Shown: positions 34,714 through 45,304, counted from the stretch's first letter. The stretch is DNA of 64,000 nucleotides from Bermanella sp040371755 (GCF_040371755.1 NZ_BAABWE010000001.1:606439-670438); one strand, 5' to 3'. Made by a program: numbers and translations. Notes: generated from the sequence alone by a model not told the origin.

Positions 34714-36690
34714 ATGATCAAACCCGCACAAATACAATGGTCCAACGGCTCACCGGTTTCAACTCAGTTCGATGATGTGTACTTTTCGAAACTCAGTGGC
34801 ATTGAAGAAACCCGCTATGTTTTTCTTGAGCATAGCCATTTACCCGAGCGCTGGAAAACATTGTCCAACAACTGCTTCACCATCGCAGAAACCGGTTTTG
34901 GAACTGGGTTAAATTTATTATGTGCGTGGAAAAGCTGGTTAAGCAATAGCAGGCTAGAACAAACCTTACACTTTGTCAGCGTTGAAAAATTCCCACTCAG
35001 TAAAGATGCTTTACAGCAAGCATTACGGCAGTGGCCTGAGCTGGAGTCATTAAGCCAAGGCTTAATAGATGTGTACCCTCCTCTTGTTCCCGGTTGGCAT
35101 CCCGTGACTTTGCCAAAACTAAGCGAGAATTCAGGTAATGTGGTTTTGCACCTATTTTTTGGTGATATAAACCACTGGCTAAACCAAATACAAGGAACTG
35201 TTGATGCATGGTTTTTAGATGGCTTTGCACCATCTAAAAATCCCGAAATGTGGAGCGAGCATTTATTTCATTCCATGGCTCGACTAAGCAATCGCTTAAC
35301 GAGCGTCGCTACTTTTACCGCAGCAGGTCTGGTCAATCGGGGATTACAGGCAGCAGGATTTACCACAAAAAAAGCAAAAGGGTTTGGTAAAAAACGTGAA
35401 ATGCTCACTGCTCAATACACCCAAAACCAAGGGCCTTGCCCACTGAACTGGTTGCGCGATAAACCATGGAACGCATTACCCACCTATACAAAACCCAGCC
35501 AAACACAACCCCATGTGGTGATTATCGGAGCGGGTATTGCTGGTTGTGCCAGTGCCTATTCTATGGCTAAACGTGGCTGGCGCGTTTCGTTGTTGGATCA
35601 ACATGAAAATATAGCAAGTGGAGCCTCTGGAAACGCTCAGGGCGTGTTATACGCCAAACTCTCAAGCGACATGAATATTCAAAGTGAGTTTTATTTAGCT
35701 GGCTACCTTTACAGCTTGCAATTACTTAAGCAAACCATGCCAGAGAAAACAAACTGGAATAACTGTGGCGTCCTGCAATTAGCATTTAGTGAAAAAGAAT
35801 TAAAGCGTCAGCAGCAGTTTTACCAAAGGTTTGAACTAGATGATGTTTTACAATGGGTTGATGCTAGCCATGCAAGCAAGCTTGCCAATACTGAACTTAA
35901 TTATGGTGGCCTGCATTTTAAACAAGGTGCGTGGGTACACCCTAAGGCTTGGTGTGAAGCGTTAACCGCACATAAAAACATTCACTTTTTTCCAAACCAT
36001 AAAGTTCAAGCAATTACACGGAATAAGAAACAATGGCAGGTTTGTGTTGAAGAAGGTTCGAGCGAGATACAATGTGACGCCGTTATTGTATGCAGTGCGT
36101 TTGATGCCAACAAAATAACCGAACTTTCATTTTTACCCACACAGCCTATTGCAGGGCAAGTGTCACAGGCTTCACATTCACCCAGTACGTTAAGTATGGT
36201 GTTATGTGGCGACAGCTATGTTACTCCCAATCACAATAATGCATTAAATTTCGGTGCAACATACCGCCTAAAAAGCGACACGACCAATGAAACTGAAGAG
36301 GATCATCAATTTAATTTAGAAAAATTAAACGATAACTTCCCATCTGTTAGCTCAAGTATTAATGGACCATTAGCGGGTCGTGTTTCTGTACGTTGCAGTA
36401 CGCCAGACTACACCCCCATTGTTGGTGCAATATGCGACGAAGCTGCGTTTAAAGCACAGTTTTGTGACTTAAAGAAAAGTAAGAAGTGGCGATTTTATGA
36501 AAGTGCACCGTATCTAAGCGGTTTATATGTGAACATTGGACACGGCTCGCGAGGGCTAAGTTCAGCCCCGTTAAGTGCAGACATGTTAGCAGCCCAAATT
36601 AATAATGAGGTTTTGCCCATGTGTAAACGCCATGTGGATATGCTCAACCCCAATCGGTTCTTAGTCTCTCAAACCATTAAGGGGCAATAA
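34714..36690 (+). CDS. mnmC: bifunctional tRNA mnm5s2U biosynthesis protein MnmC
   Basis: A 658-residue fusion that finishes the mnm5s2U34 modification of tRNA. The N-terminal half is a SAM-dependent methyltransferase with ETGFGTGLNLLCAW and WFLDGFAPSKNPEMW. The C-terminal half, from about residue 265, is a FAD-dependent oxidoreductase with VVIIGAGIAGCASAYSMA and a late GHGSRGLSSAPLSA. Both domains are complete and of normal length. No clear promoter is visible in the 104 bases after the cyclophilin gene. Confidence 0.9.
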   Translation: MIKPAQIQWSNGSPVSTQFDDVYFSKLSGIEETRYVFLEHSHLPERWKTLSNNCFTIAETGFGTGLNLLCAWKSWLSNSRLEQTLHFVSVEKFPLSKDALQQALRQWPELESLSQGLIDVYPPLVPGWHPVTLPKLSENSGNVVLHLFFGDINHWLNQIQGTVDAWFLDGFAPSKNPEMWSEHLFHSMARLSNRLTSVATFTAAGLVNRGLQAAGFTTKKAKGFGKKREMLTAQYTQNQGPCPLNWLRDKPWNALPTYTKPSQTQPHVVIIGAGIAGCASAYSMAKRGWRVSLLDQHENIASGASGNAQGVLYAKLSSDMNIQSEFYLAGYLYSLQLLKQTMPEKTNWNNCGVLQLAFSEKELKRQQQFYQRFELDDVLQWVDASHASKLANTELNYGGLHFKQGAWVHPKAWCEALTAHKNIHFFPNHKVQAITRNKKQWQVCVEEGSSEIQCDAVIVCSAFDANKITELSFLPTQPIAGQVSQASHSPSTLSMVLCGDSYVTPNHNNALNFGATYRLKSDTTNETEEDHQFNLEKLNDNFPSVSSSINGPLAGRVSVRCSTPDYTPIVGAICDEAAFKAQFCDLKKSKKWRFYESAPYLSGLYVNIGHGSRGLSSAPLSADMLAAQINNEVLPMCKRHVDMLNPNRFLVSQTIKGQ

Positions 36691-36693
36691 TGC

Positions 36694-36900
36694 TTAATCA
36701 TTAGCCGCCTTATCGTTTAGTTGGCTTATGGGGAGAACATAATTTCTAGCGCGTTTATGATCTTGACGGATGGCAATCATCACTTCTGAGATTTGTTGGC
36801 ACTGAGCACGGGTATCCGCTAATTGAAGTTGAAGATCATCTGCACAGGCGAATAAATCCTTTATCACCTTTTGAAACTTGTAAGCATGTAGATGGGTCAT
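36694..36900 (-). CDS. hypothetical small helical protein
   Basis: A 68-residue frame with no signal peptide, rich in Gln, Asp and Lys and probably mostly helical. It includes KVIKDLFACADDLQLQLADTR. No family is recognised. It ends four bases from the convergent mnmC stop. A ribosome site (GGAGG-type, AAAGGAGGCAAG) lies upstream, which supports a real gene. It is next to a yheU-like gene in the same direction. Confidence 0.5.
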   Translation of the reverse strand: MTHLHAYKFQKVIKDLFACADDLQLQLADTRAQCQQISEVMIAIRQDHKRARNYVLPISQLNDKAAND

Positions 36901-36976
36901 ACTTGCCTCCTTTGTGGCCTATCTTTCAGGTTAGTCCTGAAACCCTAGGGCACGCCAGCAAACATAACTAAATAGG

Positions 36977-37213
36977 CTAACTAAGTTGGTCTTTATGCAT
37001 AATTCCCACTGACTGAGTGTCATGGTCAAATACAATCACTGCTTCCCCAGACTGGATTTGCCCCATGACTTGCTGATATTTTTGCGTAAAACTAAACTCT
37101 TCATGGCCGTAATCGGTACCCTCTCGATTAATAAAGGATTCAATTACGCCCTGAAGCGCCTCTTCGCTCAATTGCCCATAAGGAATGGGGGTAAAGGCTA
37201 GATTTTGACTCAT
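36977..37213 (-). CDS. yheU: YheU family protein
   Basis: A 78-residue protein matching the YheU (UPF0270) pattern: IPYGQLSEEALQGVIESFI followed by REGTDYG, then a helical stretch and GEAVIVFDHDTQSVGIM. The family is conserved in gammaproteobacteria without a known function. It lies 18 bases after an unknown 146-residue gene on the same strand. Confidence 0.75.
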   Translation of the reverse strand: MSQNLAFTPIPYGQLSEEALQGVIESFINREGTDYGHEEFSFTQKYQQVMGQIQSGEAVIVFDHDTQSVGIMHKDQLS

Positions 37214-37231
37214 ATTACGACCACGTTACAA

Positions 37232-37672
37232 CTACCTCAGGAATGCGGCTTCCCGCTCCCATTCGCACTTCACCCGTAAATCACCACTGTTTGGAGTATG
37301 ACAGCCTCGAGTGGTGGGCTCCCAATGAAAGGTATGTTTACCGCTCAATTCCGTTTCTAAATGAACCGTAGCGCTCACCCAATACATTTGCCCAAGTAAC
37401 TCTTCAAACTTTTGCATCCAACGTTCCCATTCATACTCAATAGCTCGATAAGATGCGCCAAAATGAATAAGTTGAGTATGATAAGCGCCACTGAATACAT
37501 CTAAACCGGGCAAGGTGAACATATCACCACATAAAAAAGGTGAATTCACATCAAAGGTTTGAGGTAAATCCAACAACGCACCACTGTTTACCATGCGTCG
37601 AGTTTCAGCATCGGTTTCCGGTGCAATGGGAACATCCTTGATAATTCCGTAAACGATAGACTCTTGATCCAC
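37232..37672 (-). CDS. hypothetical protein
   Basis: A 146-residue soluble protein of unrecognised family, with many Trp, His and acidic residues (SGKHTFHWEPTTRG, EYEWERWMQKFEELLG). It has no signal peptide or membrane span. The start is GTG with AAGGG seven bases upstream. It precedes yheU on the same strand. Confidence 0.55.
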   Translation of the reverse strand: MDQESIVYGIIKDVPIAPETDAETRRMVNSGALLDLPQTFDVNSPFLCGDMFTLPGLDVFSGAYHTQLIHFGASYRAIEYEWERWMQKFEELLGQMYWVSATVHLETELSGKHTFHWEPTTRGCHTPNSGDLRVKCEWEREAAFLR

Positions 37673-37741
37673 TACCGACCCTTACAATCACTGACTAACA
37701 ATATTTAACTGAGTTTGACACATTTTTAGGCCAAGGAATAA

Positions 37742-38353
37742 CTATCCAAAAACGGATCGCCAAAACCGTGAATCGTCTAACTCTTTTTGGCAGTTTTGAA
37801 GCTGCCTTCGATACATATTACTGCGTTTTTCAACTTTTCTCGCCACCTTTAACAACCACGGCTTATTCTTGTAGGTTTGACGGGAAAAGCCACCTTGCCC
37901 TTCATGATAAGCAAGGTACAAACTATAGGCATCGTGTGGGTTAATTTTGTTACGAATCAGGCTCTTGTGGTTATACCAGCCAATAAAGTCCACAGCGTCT
38001 TCGAAGTCATCACGATCAGCGCCCCAGTTTTCGGTTTTCTTTTGATATTCATACCATGTGCCATCTAAAGCTTGGGCATATCCAAAGGCACTAGAAGCAC
38101 GCCCTGTGGGAATAATCCATAAGAACCACTCCCATGGGGGACGGGCATCACCCACGAACTTTGACTCTTGATGAATAAACGCCATAGTGACGTGTTGAGG
38201 AACGCGCCAACGTTCATACACGTCATCCGCTGCTAGATACCAATCATAGTATTCATCGTATATCTCACAGACATTATTGATATTCTTAGGTGGTGAGGTA
38301 CTACACGCCACCACAGAAAGTAATACAAATACTAATAACAGTTTATTAAGCAT
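37742..38353 (-). CDS. lipoprotein with transglycosylase SLT-like domain
   Basis: A 203-residue lipoprotein. The signal ends in the lipobox VVAC (Cys about 17). The body has a lysozyme-like transglycosylase signature: AFIHQESKF (catalytic Glu), SAFGYAQALDGTW and YLAYHEGQGGF. It should cut or remodel peptidoglycan glycan strands from the outer membrane. I place the start at the ATG at 38353 inside the ligA end (eight-base overlap), four codons later than the frame's first ATG. It has no neighbour that explains a specific role. Confidence 0.75.
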   Translation of the reverse strand: MLNKLLLVFVLLSVVACSTSPPKNINNVCEIYDEYYDWYLAADDVYERWRVPQHVTMAFIHQESKFVGDARPPWEWFLWIIPTGRASSAFGYAQALDGTWYEYQKKTENWGADRDDFEDAVDFIGWYNHKSLIRNKINPHDAYSLYLAYHEGQGGFSRQTYKNKPWLLKVARKVEKRSNMYRRQLQNCQKELDDSRFWRSVFG

Positions 38354-40436
38354 GTTGAATACCATGACCGTTTAACAAAGCTAAAAAAGCAGCTTCATCC
38401 ATTACATCAATACCTAAGTCCTGAGCCTTGGTCAATTTAGAACCCGCTTTTTCACCGGCAACCACTCCATTGGTTTTAGCACTCACACTGCCTGCCACTT
38501 TTGCGCCTAAACTTTGTAAATACTGTTTTGCCTCGTCCCGCCCCATGCTGGCAAGTGTGCCAGTAACAACAAAGGTTCGCCCATTAAGAGGTAATTCGTC
38601 AGCGGCTACTTTTTCAATTTTCGGCCAACTAATTCCAATATTAAGCAAACCATCAATGATTTTCTGATTATGAGGTTCACTAAAGAAATTCAGAATATGC
38701 TGTGCCACTATTGGGCCTACGTCATCAACTTCTATTAGTGCATCAAAGTCTGCTTTGACTAACACCTTTAAATCCAAAAAGTGATTCACTAAGTTTTGCG
38801 CGGTAGCAACTCCTACTTCTCGGATACCTAAAGCATACAAAAACTTAGCCAGCGTGGTTTGCTTGCTGACATTAATGGAATCTAACAGGTTTTGAGCAGA
38901 TTTTTCAGCCATGCGTTCCAAATTAGCGACATCGGCCAACTTGAGGGAATACAAATCTAAAAACGATTCTATTAAGCCTTCGTCCACTAGTTGCTCGACA
39001 ATTTTATCCCCCAAGCCATCAATATCCATGGCCTTACGGGAGGCAAAATGCTTGATAGCTTCTTTGCGTTGTGCCGCGCATACAAGGCCACCCGTACAGC
39101 GGGCAACAGCCTCGCCTTCAACACGTTCAATATGAGAATCACATACAGGACAAGACTGAGGAAATTGAATTTGTTTTGCATGATCTGGGCGTTTACTGGT
39201 CACCACATTCACAATTTGTGGAATAACATCGCCCGCACGGCGGATCACAACCGTATCCCCCACTCTTACGTCTAAACGCGCAATCTCATCCATATTATGT
39301 AACGTGGCGTTTGATACCGTTACACCACCTACAAATACGGGTTCTAATCGGGCAACCGGTGTTATGGCACCTGTGCGCCCCACTTGAAACTCCACATCTT
39401 TTAATAACGTTATTTGCTCTTGTGCAGGAAACTTATGGGCAATGGCCCAACGTGGCGCACGCCCGGTAAAACCCAGAGCTTGCTGAATTGCAATATCGTC
39501 AACTTTAAACACGATGCCATCAATTTCATATGCTAGAGAGCCACGTTTTTCAGCTAATTGATGGTAATAATCCATGCAGCCTTCAATGCCATTGACTACT
39601 TGCATTTCTGGGTTGATTTTAAATCCCCAGATTGAAAATTGTTTTAAAATTTCACTATGTCTATTAGGCAAAGTAGCCCCTTCAACACGACCTAAACTGT
39701 AACAACAAAACTCTAATGGACGTGCAGCTGTAATCTTAGAATCAAGCTGGCGTAAACTTCCCGCAGCCGCATTACGAGGATTCACAAATGGTTTTTCATT
39801 ATTCGCCAATGCTTTTTTATTAAACGCTTCAAAGCCAGTTGTTGGCATATATACTTCCCCGCGTACTTCTAATATAGGGGGAACATCGCTGCTTAACAGT
39901 TTTAACGGGATACTAGGAATTGTCCGAATATTTTGGGTGATATTTTCACCGACACTGCCATCGCCGCGTGTAGCCGCTCGTATCAGTCGCCCATTTTCAT
40001 ATAACAAACTTACGGCAATCCCATCTAGCTTAGGCTCACACGCATACTCAACAATCTCTGATTGCTTTAATCGATCGACAATACGTCGATTAAAATCTAG
40101 CATATCTTGCTCGTTAAATGCGTTATCTAAACTGAGCATAGGCACTTCATGGGTCACTTGTTCAAAATGAGAAAGTGCTGTTGCACCAACACGCTGTGTA
40201 GGTGAATCTGATGTTAATACTTCAGGGAATTCAGTTTCAAGCCCTTTTAAGCGATGAAATAACCGATCATATTCAGCATCCGGTAATTGTGGATCATCAA
40301 GAACATAGTACTGATAATTCGCTTGATTTAATTGTGCATGAAGCTCAAGTACTTCCTGTTTTACATCAGAACTGATGTCATCAGAGGGGGACGAACCCGA
40401 TGCAGGTTCGTCAAATAAAGAAGGCTGGTCGGCCAT
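38346..40436 (-). CDS. ligA: NAD-dependent DNA ligase
   Basis: A 696-residue LigA that seals nicks in DNA during replication and repair. The adenylated Lys is K136 in CEPKLDGIAV. The OB-fold, the four-Cys zinc finger (CPVC then CTGG with LVC), helix-hairpin-helix repeats and a C-terminal BRCT domain ending near residue 690 are all in order. The length is slightly above the usual ~670 because of an N-terminal ~25-residue acidic leader. The downstream lipoprotein gene overlaps its end by eight bases. Confidence 0.95.
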   Translation of the reverse strand: MADQPSLFDEPASGSSPSDDISSDVKQEVLELHAQLNQANYQYYVLDDPQLPDAEYDRLFHRLKGLETEFPEVLTSDSPTQRVGATALSHFEQVTHEVPMLSLDNAFNEQDMLDFNRRIVDRLKQSEIVEYACEPKLDGIAVSLLYENGRLIRAATRGDGSVGENITQNIRTIPSIPLKLLSSDVPPILEVRGEVYMPTTGFEAFNKKALANNEKPFVNPRNAAAGSLRQLDSKITAARPLEFCCYSLGRVEGATLPNRHSEILKQFSIWGFKINPEMQVVNGIEGCMDYYHQLAEKRGSLAYEIDGIVFKVDDIAIQQALGFTGRAPRWAIAHKFPAQEQITLLKDVEFQVGRTGAITPVARLEPVFVGGVTVSNATLHNMDEIARLDVRVGDTVVIRRAGDVIPQIVNVVTSKRPDHAKQIQFPQSCPVCDSHIERVEGEAVARCTGGLVCAAQRKEAIKHFASRKAMDIDGLGDKIVEQLVDEGLIESFLDLYSLKLADVANLERMAEKSAQNLLDSINVSKQTTLAKFLYALGIREVGVATAQNLVNHFLDLKVLVKADFDALIEVDDVGPIVAQHILNFFSEPHNQKIIDGLLNIGISWPKIEKVAADELPLNGRTFVVTGTLASMGRDEAKQYLQSLGAKVAGSVSAKTNGVVAGEKAGSKLTKAQDLGIDVMDEAAFLALLNGHGIQHA

Positions 40437-40453
40437 AGTAAGGTCTCGCTAAA

Positions 40454-41767
40454 CTATTTTTTTTGCGACAAGTGTTTACGAGTAAACTCACGAATACGAT
40501 TTCGATAATGCTCTAATGTTTGTGGCGTTAAATCACTGTGGGTATCATCATGCAGCGTTGCATTAAAATTACGTGAAAATACCAATGCAACCTCTGCCAT
40601 TGCATCAAATGCTTCCATTGGCTTTTCAGGCCCGGGCAAACTCATAAATAAACTAATTCCCGGTGTTACTAATTCATCCATTGTTGCTAAATCAAATGAA
40701 CCGGGCTCTATTGCACTTACAACACTAAATTGAATCTTCCCTTGGGCATTTGCTTTTTCAAAACGATGAAAAATATCCATTTCACCGTGGCGTAAATCAC
40801 ATACTTTAAATACCTGATGAAGGTTCTTACCTAATAAGCCCTGCCCATCTTGCTTCAAAATATTAATTACAAAAATCTCTTCAGCTGCTTCCCGCTCAGA
40901 TAATTTCTCCCCAACTGGCTCTGCCTGAATATCTTCAATGTACTCCATTAATGGGTCAATTTTATCCGCTTTAGCAACAGGTTCAGGTTTAACTTCTTCA
41001 AAAACAGGTTCATCTTCTAACGTTGATTGAATGAGCTCTGGTAATACGAGTTCGTGTTGCGTAGGGGGATTAGTTTCTACTTTTTGACCAAGCTCTACGG
41101 GTTCCATTAATACTGGGACGGATTCTTTTTCGTCTAGCTCAACATCTTCCGTGACAACCGGTTGTTTAATCACCTCTGCAGATTGGGTTTGAGCTTTCGC
41201 TTCGGCCAATTTAGCAGCCAATTCTTCTTTGCTCTTGCGCTGAGGTCTTGTTTTAACTTCTTGTTGGACTTGTGACTCAGGTGCTTCAATTTCAACTGGT
41301 GCAGCATCCTCTGCTAGCACTTCAAATACATCCGATGCAGGCTCTGGCTCTACAAAGTCAACTGGATTTAAATCGTTATCTTTAGCAGAAAAATGTTCAA
41401 GACCGTCATCTTCAAAGGCATCAACAGTGGCGCCTACCGCTTTCGATGACTGCTTTACTTCTTGATTAATACTCGGCTTTTTCAGTTTTTCTTTAGAAAG
41501 TGACGCTTTAAAATCAAACGAATCGGCCTGCTCATTTAAAGCACCTTGCAAAAGGTCTTCAGTGATTTCTAGTTCATCAAATTTTGCTAATTCGTCAAAG
41601 CTTGGTAGCTCATTATCACTAAGCAAATCTACATCGTCGTAGTTACCTAACGATTGATCTAATCGATTGGCGCGTGCCGCGCGTACTTTTTTCACACCAT
41701 CCCAAATGATAAAACCAATTACGATTATACCAATCACGAGGATAAAACTGTGTAAACTAATATCCAT
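40454..41767 (-). CDS. zipA: cell division protein ZipA
   Basis: A 437-residue ZipA that tethers FtsZ to the inner membrane at the septum. It has an N-terminal membrane span (LHSFILVIGIIVIGFIIWDG), a basic stretch, a long acidic and Pro/Gln/Glu-rich linker (about 45-290) and a C-terminal FtsZ-binding domain (FHRFEKANAQGKIQFSVVSA, TPGISLFMSLPGPEKPMEAF, TLHDDTHSDLTPQTLEHYR). The gene lies 26 bases after smc and 17 before ligA in the typical gammaproteobacterial smc-zipA-ligA order. Confidence 0.9.
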   Translation of the reverse strand: MDISLHSFILVIGIIVIGFIIWDGVKKVRAARANRLDQSLGNYDDVDLLSDNELPSFDELAKFDELEITEDLLQGALNEQADSFDFKASLSKEKLKKPSINQEVKQSSKAVGATVDAFEDDGLEHFSAKDNDLNPVDFVEPEPASDVFEVLAEDAAPVEIEAPESQVQQEVKTRPQRKSKEELAAKLAEAKAQTQSAEVIKQPVVTEDVELDEKESVPVLMEPVELGQKVETNPPTQHELVLPELIQSTLEDEPVFEEVKPEPVAKADKIDPLMEYIEDIQAEPVGEKLSEREAAEEIFVINILKQDGQGLLGKNLHQVFKVCDLRHGEMDIFHRFEKANAQGKIQFSVVSAIEPGSFDLATMDELVTPGISLFMSLPGPEKPMEAFDAMAEVALVFSRNFNATLHDDTHSDLTPQTLEHYRNRIREFTRKHLSQKK

Positions 41768-41793
41768 CTATCTAATATCTATTCTTTGTCAGA

Positions 41794-44700
41794 TTAATGT
41801 TCGGTTAATTCAACCGCTTCTTCCATGTTCACCGAAACAATTCGTGATACGCCCGGTTCATGCATGGTTACCCCCATTAATTGCTTGGCCATTTCCATTG
41901 CAATTTTATTATGGGAAATATATATAAATTGTACTTGTTCGCTCATGGCTTCTACCAAACGAGCATATCGGCCCACGTTGGCATCATCCAAAGGCGCATC
42001 CACTTCATCCAGCATACAAAAAGGTGCTGGTTTCAAACGGAAAATAGAAAACACTAAAGCAATGGCCGTTAGTGCTTTTTCACCACCTGACAGCAAGTGA
42101 ATTGTGCTGTTTTTCTTACCCGGTGGTCTAGCCATAATAGCCACACCAGTATCTAATAAATCGTCACCTGTTAGCTCTAAATAAGCATGACCACCACCAA
42201 ATACTTTAGGGAATAATTCTTTTAAGCCACCATTTACTTTATCGAAAGTTTCTTTAAAGCGAGTGCGGGTTTCTTTATCAATTTTATGAATGGCGTTTTC
42301 TAAAGTTTCTAACGCTTTTTCTAAATCAGCATTTTGCTTATCTAGGTATTCTTTACGCTCAGATTGCGTTTTAAACTCTTCTATCGCCGCTAAGTTTATT
42401 GCCCCTAAACGGGTGATACGCTGCTGAATTTGTTCTAATTCTAACTGGCAGCCTTCAATATTGGCATCGTCTGCTAGTTGTTCTAGCACTTGCTCCAGTT
42501 CAACCTCTTGTTCTTTGAGCTGCTCTTCAATACCACCACGTCGTGTATGGATGGTTTGATACTGCATACGACTTTGCTCAAGTTGTGAACGTACTCCTTG
42601 CGCTTTTTGCTCAAGTTGTTGGCGGTTTTGCTCAAACTCACGAATTTCATTTTCAATTAATTCTTTGCGGCTACGCGATGCTTTCATGAGCTCTTCAACG
42701 TCTAGGCGTTGCTGCATCATTTCTTCGTATTGAGCTTTTAACTCTTCTACTGGGCTATCACCCTGATCTTGCTGCTCAAGTAATTGTGATTCACGATCTA
42801 ATAATTTTTGTTTATCTTGCTCATGGCGACTAATGGCTTCCATTAAGCTTTGACGCTGGTGTTGCAAGGTTTGTACTTTTAATTGTTGTTGGTGCGCTTG
42901 ATCTTTTTGATGACGAGCCGACTGCCTAATTTGATCTAAACGCTCACGACACACATCTCGCTGCTCTAAAAGCTGTTCGCGTTCTTGTGTGTAATGCTCC
43001 ATATCTTGAAGAGCGGTTTGCCATTGAATACGAGCTTCTTCTAGTGATTCTTGCTCTAGGGTTTTGCCTTCTTTTTGCTCGGTTATTTCGCCAAGTAATT
43101 GATTTCTACGTCCTACTTGCTGCTCTAAGCGGACTTTTTGGGCATGTATAGTAGATTTATGATCACTTAACTGTTGTGCTGCGTGGTTTACTTCCCGCTG
43201 AGCGTTGTTACGCTGCTGCTCTAACGTATTAATACGCAATGATGTGGATTCTAAATCTGCATCTAATTCTTCTACGAGGGCGTCTAGGTCATCCTCTTTA
43301 ATTGTCAGCTCTTCAAGCTCTTGCTTGCGCGCTAACACACCGGATTGATCATCAGCGGAACGCTTAACACGTATCCAGTTTGGGCCTAACCAAATACCCT
43401 CAGGGGTGATGACACTTTGATTGCCTTGAAGTTGTTTACGCATTTCAAGTGCAGAAGTTAAGTCTTGTGCACACAATACATCGTTCAGCCATGGCACACT
43501 TACGCCGCTGGTTTGAGCCGCTAAACTTTGTGACGATTGATTAAAAGCACCTTGGCTTTCCATTAACGTCATTTGACCTTGGTTAAGGTTTAATAATCTT
43601 TCTGCATACTGATCAATGGATGGCACCACGACCGCTTGCAGTTGTTCTGCCAATACGGTTTCAACGGCTAGCTCCCAACCACTTTGAACTTGTAGCTCGT
43701 CGGCAAGGCGTTTATTTTGATGTAACTGCTGGCTTTGCAACCAACGGCCTGATTCGCCGTCAGTGCCTAATGCCGCTTGCTGCAATGCCTCTAATGAAGC
43801 TTTGCGACCCATTACTGACTGTAATTGGCTGCGTGAGTCATTTAATTTCTGAGATAAGTCTTGTTGTTGTTCGCGGGCAGCTTCTACTTGCTGCTGGTAT
43901 CGAGCTGCGTCTTGCTGCTGTTGTTCAAATTGCAGCTCTTTTTCACTGAGCTGTTCATCCAGCATCGCTAACTGTTCTTCGGCTTCATCACCAATTTGCA
44001 GTGATTCAACTTCACGCTGTAAGCGTTCAATACGTTGCTGAATACGGGTTATATTTTGTTCAAAGTTTTGAATTTGAGATTTACTTACTTCGGCAATTCG
44101 CTGTGGCTCAGCGCTTTTCTCATTGAAAGCATCCCAAGAATGTTGCCAGTTTTGCATGGCGTCTTCAGCTTCAATAAGGGTTTCTTGGCTGGCTTCTTCT
44201 TGGGCATAGAGCATTTCGCTTTCTGGTTCAAGCTCCATTAATTGTTCGTCTAGGGCTTCTAATGCGAGAGCGTCTTCTTCTTCTTGCTGCGCAATATTGG
44301 ACTTTCCATCAATGATTTCTTGAAGGTCACTGTTTAATTGCAAAGAACGCTGGCTTTGAAACTGAATACTTTGCTCTAAACGGCCAAGGTTGCCGCCTAA
44401 CTCATAAAATTGAGTTTGCACTTTTTCAAACTCATCGGTTAAATCCACCAATACGATGCGTTTTTCTTCTACTTGGGATTCATCTTGTACTTGAACAGTT
44501 AATACTTGCTCCAGTGCTAGCTCTTGCTCGGCGATGACCTGATTAATTTGCGCCAGCTCGTTATCCATGTTTTTCCAACGCATAGCCAATAATTGGGCAC
44601 GTACTAAGCGTTCGTCTTCTTTGAAGTTTTTGTATTTTTCTGCTGCTTCAGCTTGGCGCTGTAATCGGCCTATTTGACGGCCTAATTCTTCACGAATATC

Positions 44701-45285
44701 ACTAAGGCGCTCTAGGTTCTCGGTGGTACGGCGAATACGGTTTTCAGTTTCACGGCGACGTTCTTTGTATTTAGAGATGCCCGCGGCTTCTTCAATATAA
44801 ACACGCAGTTCATCAGGTTTGGATTCAATAAGCTTGGAGATCATGCCTTGTTCGATAATGGCATAACTACGCGGCCCAAGACCGGTACCTAAGAATAAAT
44901 CCGTCACATCACGACGGCGGCACTTAGTGCCATTTAAATAATAGGTAGACTGACCATCACGGGTCACTTTTCGCTTTAGGGAGATTTCAGTATATTGGGC
45001 GTATTCCCCTTGTAGCTTGCCTTCGCTGTTATCAAATACTAATTCGATACTAGCTTGACCCACAGGTTTACGACCTGTTGAGCCATTAAATATTACGTCC
45101 GTCATGGCGTCGCCGCGAAGATTTTTGGCGCTGCTTTCACCCATAACCCAACGTACAGCGTCAATGGTATTGGACTTACCACAGCCATTAGGGCCAACAA
45201 TACAGGTTAGGTTTGTTGGAAAAGGTATTTTTGTTGGGTCAACAAATGATTTGAACCCAGCAAGCTTAATGGACTTTAGTCGCAC
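41794..45285 (-). CDS. smc: chromosome segregation protein SMC
   Basis: A 1163-residue condensin ATPase that organises and segregates the chromosome together with the ScpA and ScpB proteins encoded at 27063-29143. Walker A (GPNGCGKSNT, residues 31-40) is at the N-terminus. Coiled coils flank a hinge near residue 530-640. The ABC signature LLSGGEKALTAIAL and Walker B FCMLDEVDAPLDDANV are near the C-terminus. The start is GTG with AGAGG upstream. The upstream DNA is degenerate coding sequence, so the promoter is not obvious. Confidence 0.95.
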   Translation of the reverse strand: MRLKSIKLAGFKSFVDPTKIPFPTNLTCIVGPNGCGKSNTIDAVRWVMGESSAKNLRGDAMTDVIFNGSTGRKPVGQASIELVFDNSEGKLQGEYAQYTEISLKRKVTRDGQSTYYLNGTKCRRRDVTDLFLGTGLGPRSYAIIEQGMISKLIESKPDELRVYIEEAAGISKYKERRRETENRIRRTTENLERLSDIREELGRQIGRLQRQAEAAEKYKNFKEDERLVRAQLLAMRWKNMDNELAQINQVIAEQELALEQVLTVQVQDESQVEEKRIVLVDLTDEFEKVQTQFYELGGNLGRLEQSIQFQSQRSLQLNSDLQEIIDGKSNIAQQEEEDALALEALDEQLMELEPESEMLYAQEEASQETLIEAEDAMQNWQHSWDAFNEKSAEPQRIAEVSKSQIQNFEQNITRIQQRIERLQREVESLQIGDEAEEQLAMLDEQLSEKELQFEQQQQDAARYQQQVEAAREQQQDLSQKLNDSRSQLQSVMGRKASLEALQQAALGTDGESGRWLQSQQLHQNKRLADELQVQSGWELAVETVLAEQLQAVVVPSIDQYAERLLNLNQGQMTLMESQGAFNQSSQSLAAQTSGVSVPWLNDVLCAQDLTSALEMRKQLQGNQSVITPEGIWLGPNWIRVKRSADDQSGVLARKQELEELTIKEDDLDALVEELDADLESTSLRINTLEQQRNNAQREVNHAAQQLSDHKSTIHAQKVRLEQQVGRRNQLLGEITEQKEGKTLEQESLEEARIQWQTALQDMEHYTQEREQLLEQRDVCRERLDQIRQSARHQKDQAHQQQLKVQTLQHQRQSLMEAISRHEQDKQKLLDRESQLLEQQDQGDSPVEELKAQYEEMMQQRLDVEELMKASRSRKELIENEIREFEQNRQQLEQKAQGVRSQLEQSRMQYQTIHTRRGGIEEQLKEQEVELEQVLEQLADDANIEGCQLELEQIQQRITRLGAINLAAIEEFKTQSERKEYLDKQNADLEKALETLENAIHKIDKETRTRFKETFDKVNGGLKELFPKVFGGGHAYLELTGDDLLDTGVAIMARPPGKKNSTIHLLSGGEKALTAIALVFSIFRLKPAPFCMLDEVDAPLDDANVGRYARLVEAMSEQVQFIYISHNKIAMEMAKQLMGVTMHEPGVSRIVSVNMEEAVELTEH

Positions 45286-45304
45286 TTCACGCCTCTTATT
45301 ATAC

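Noticed and set aside
34443..34775. 110-codon frame overlapping the cyclophilin and mnmC starts
   Set aside because: Same strand but out of frame with two convincing genes; no family or ribosome site.
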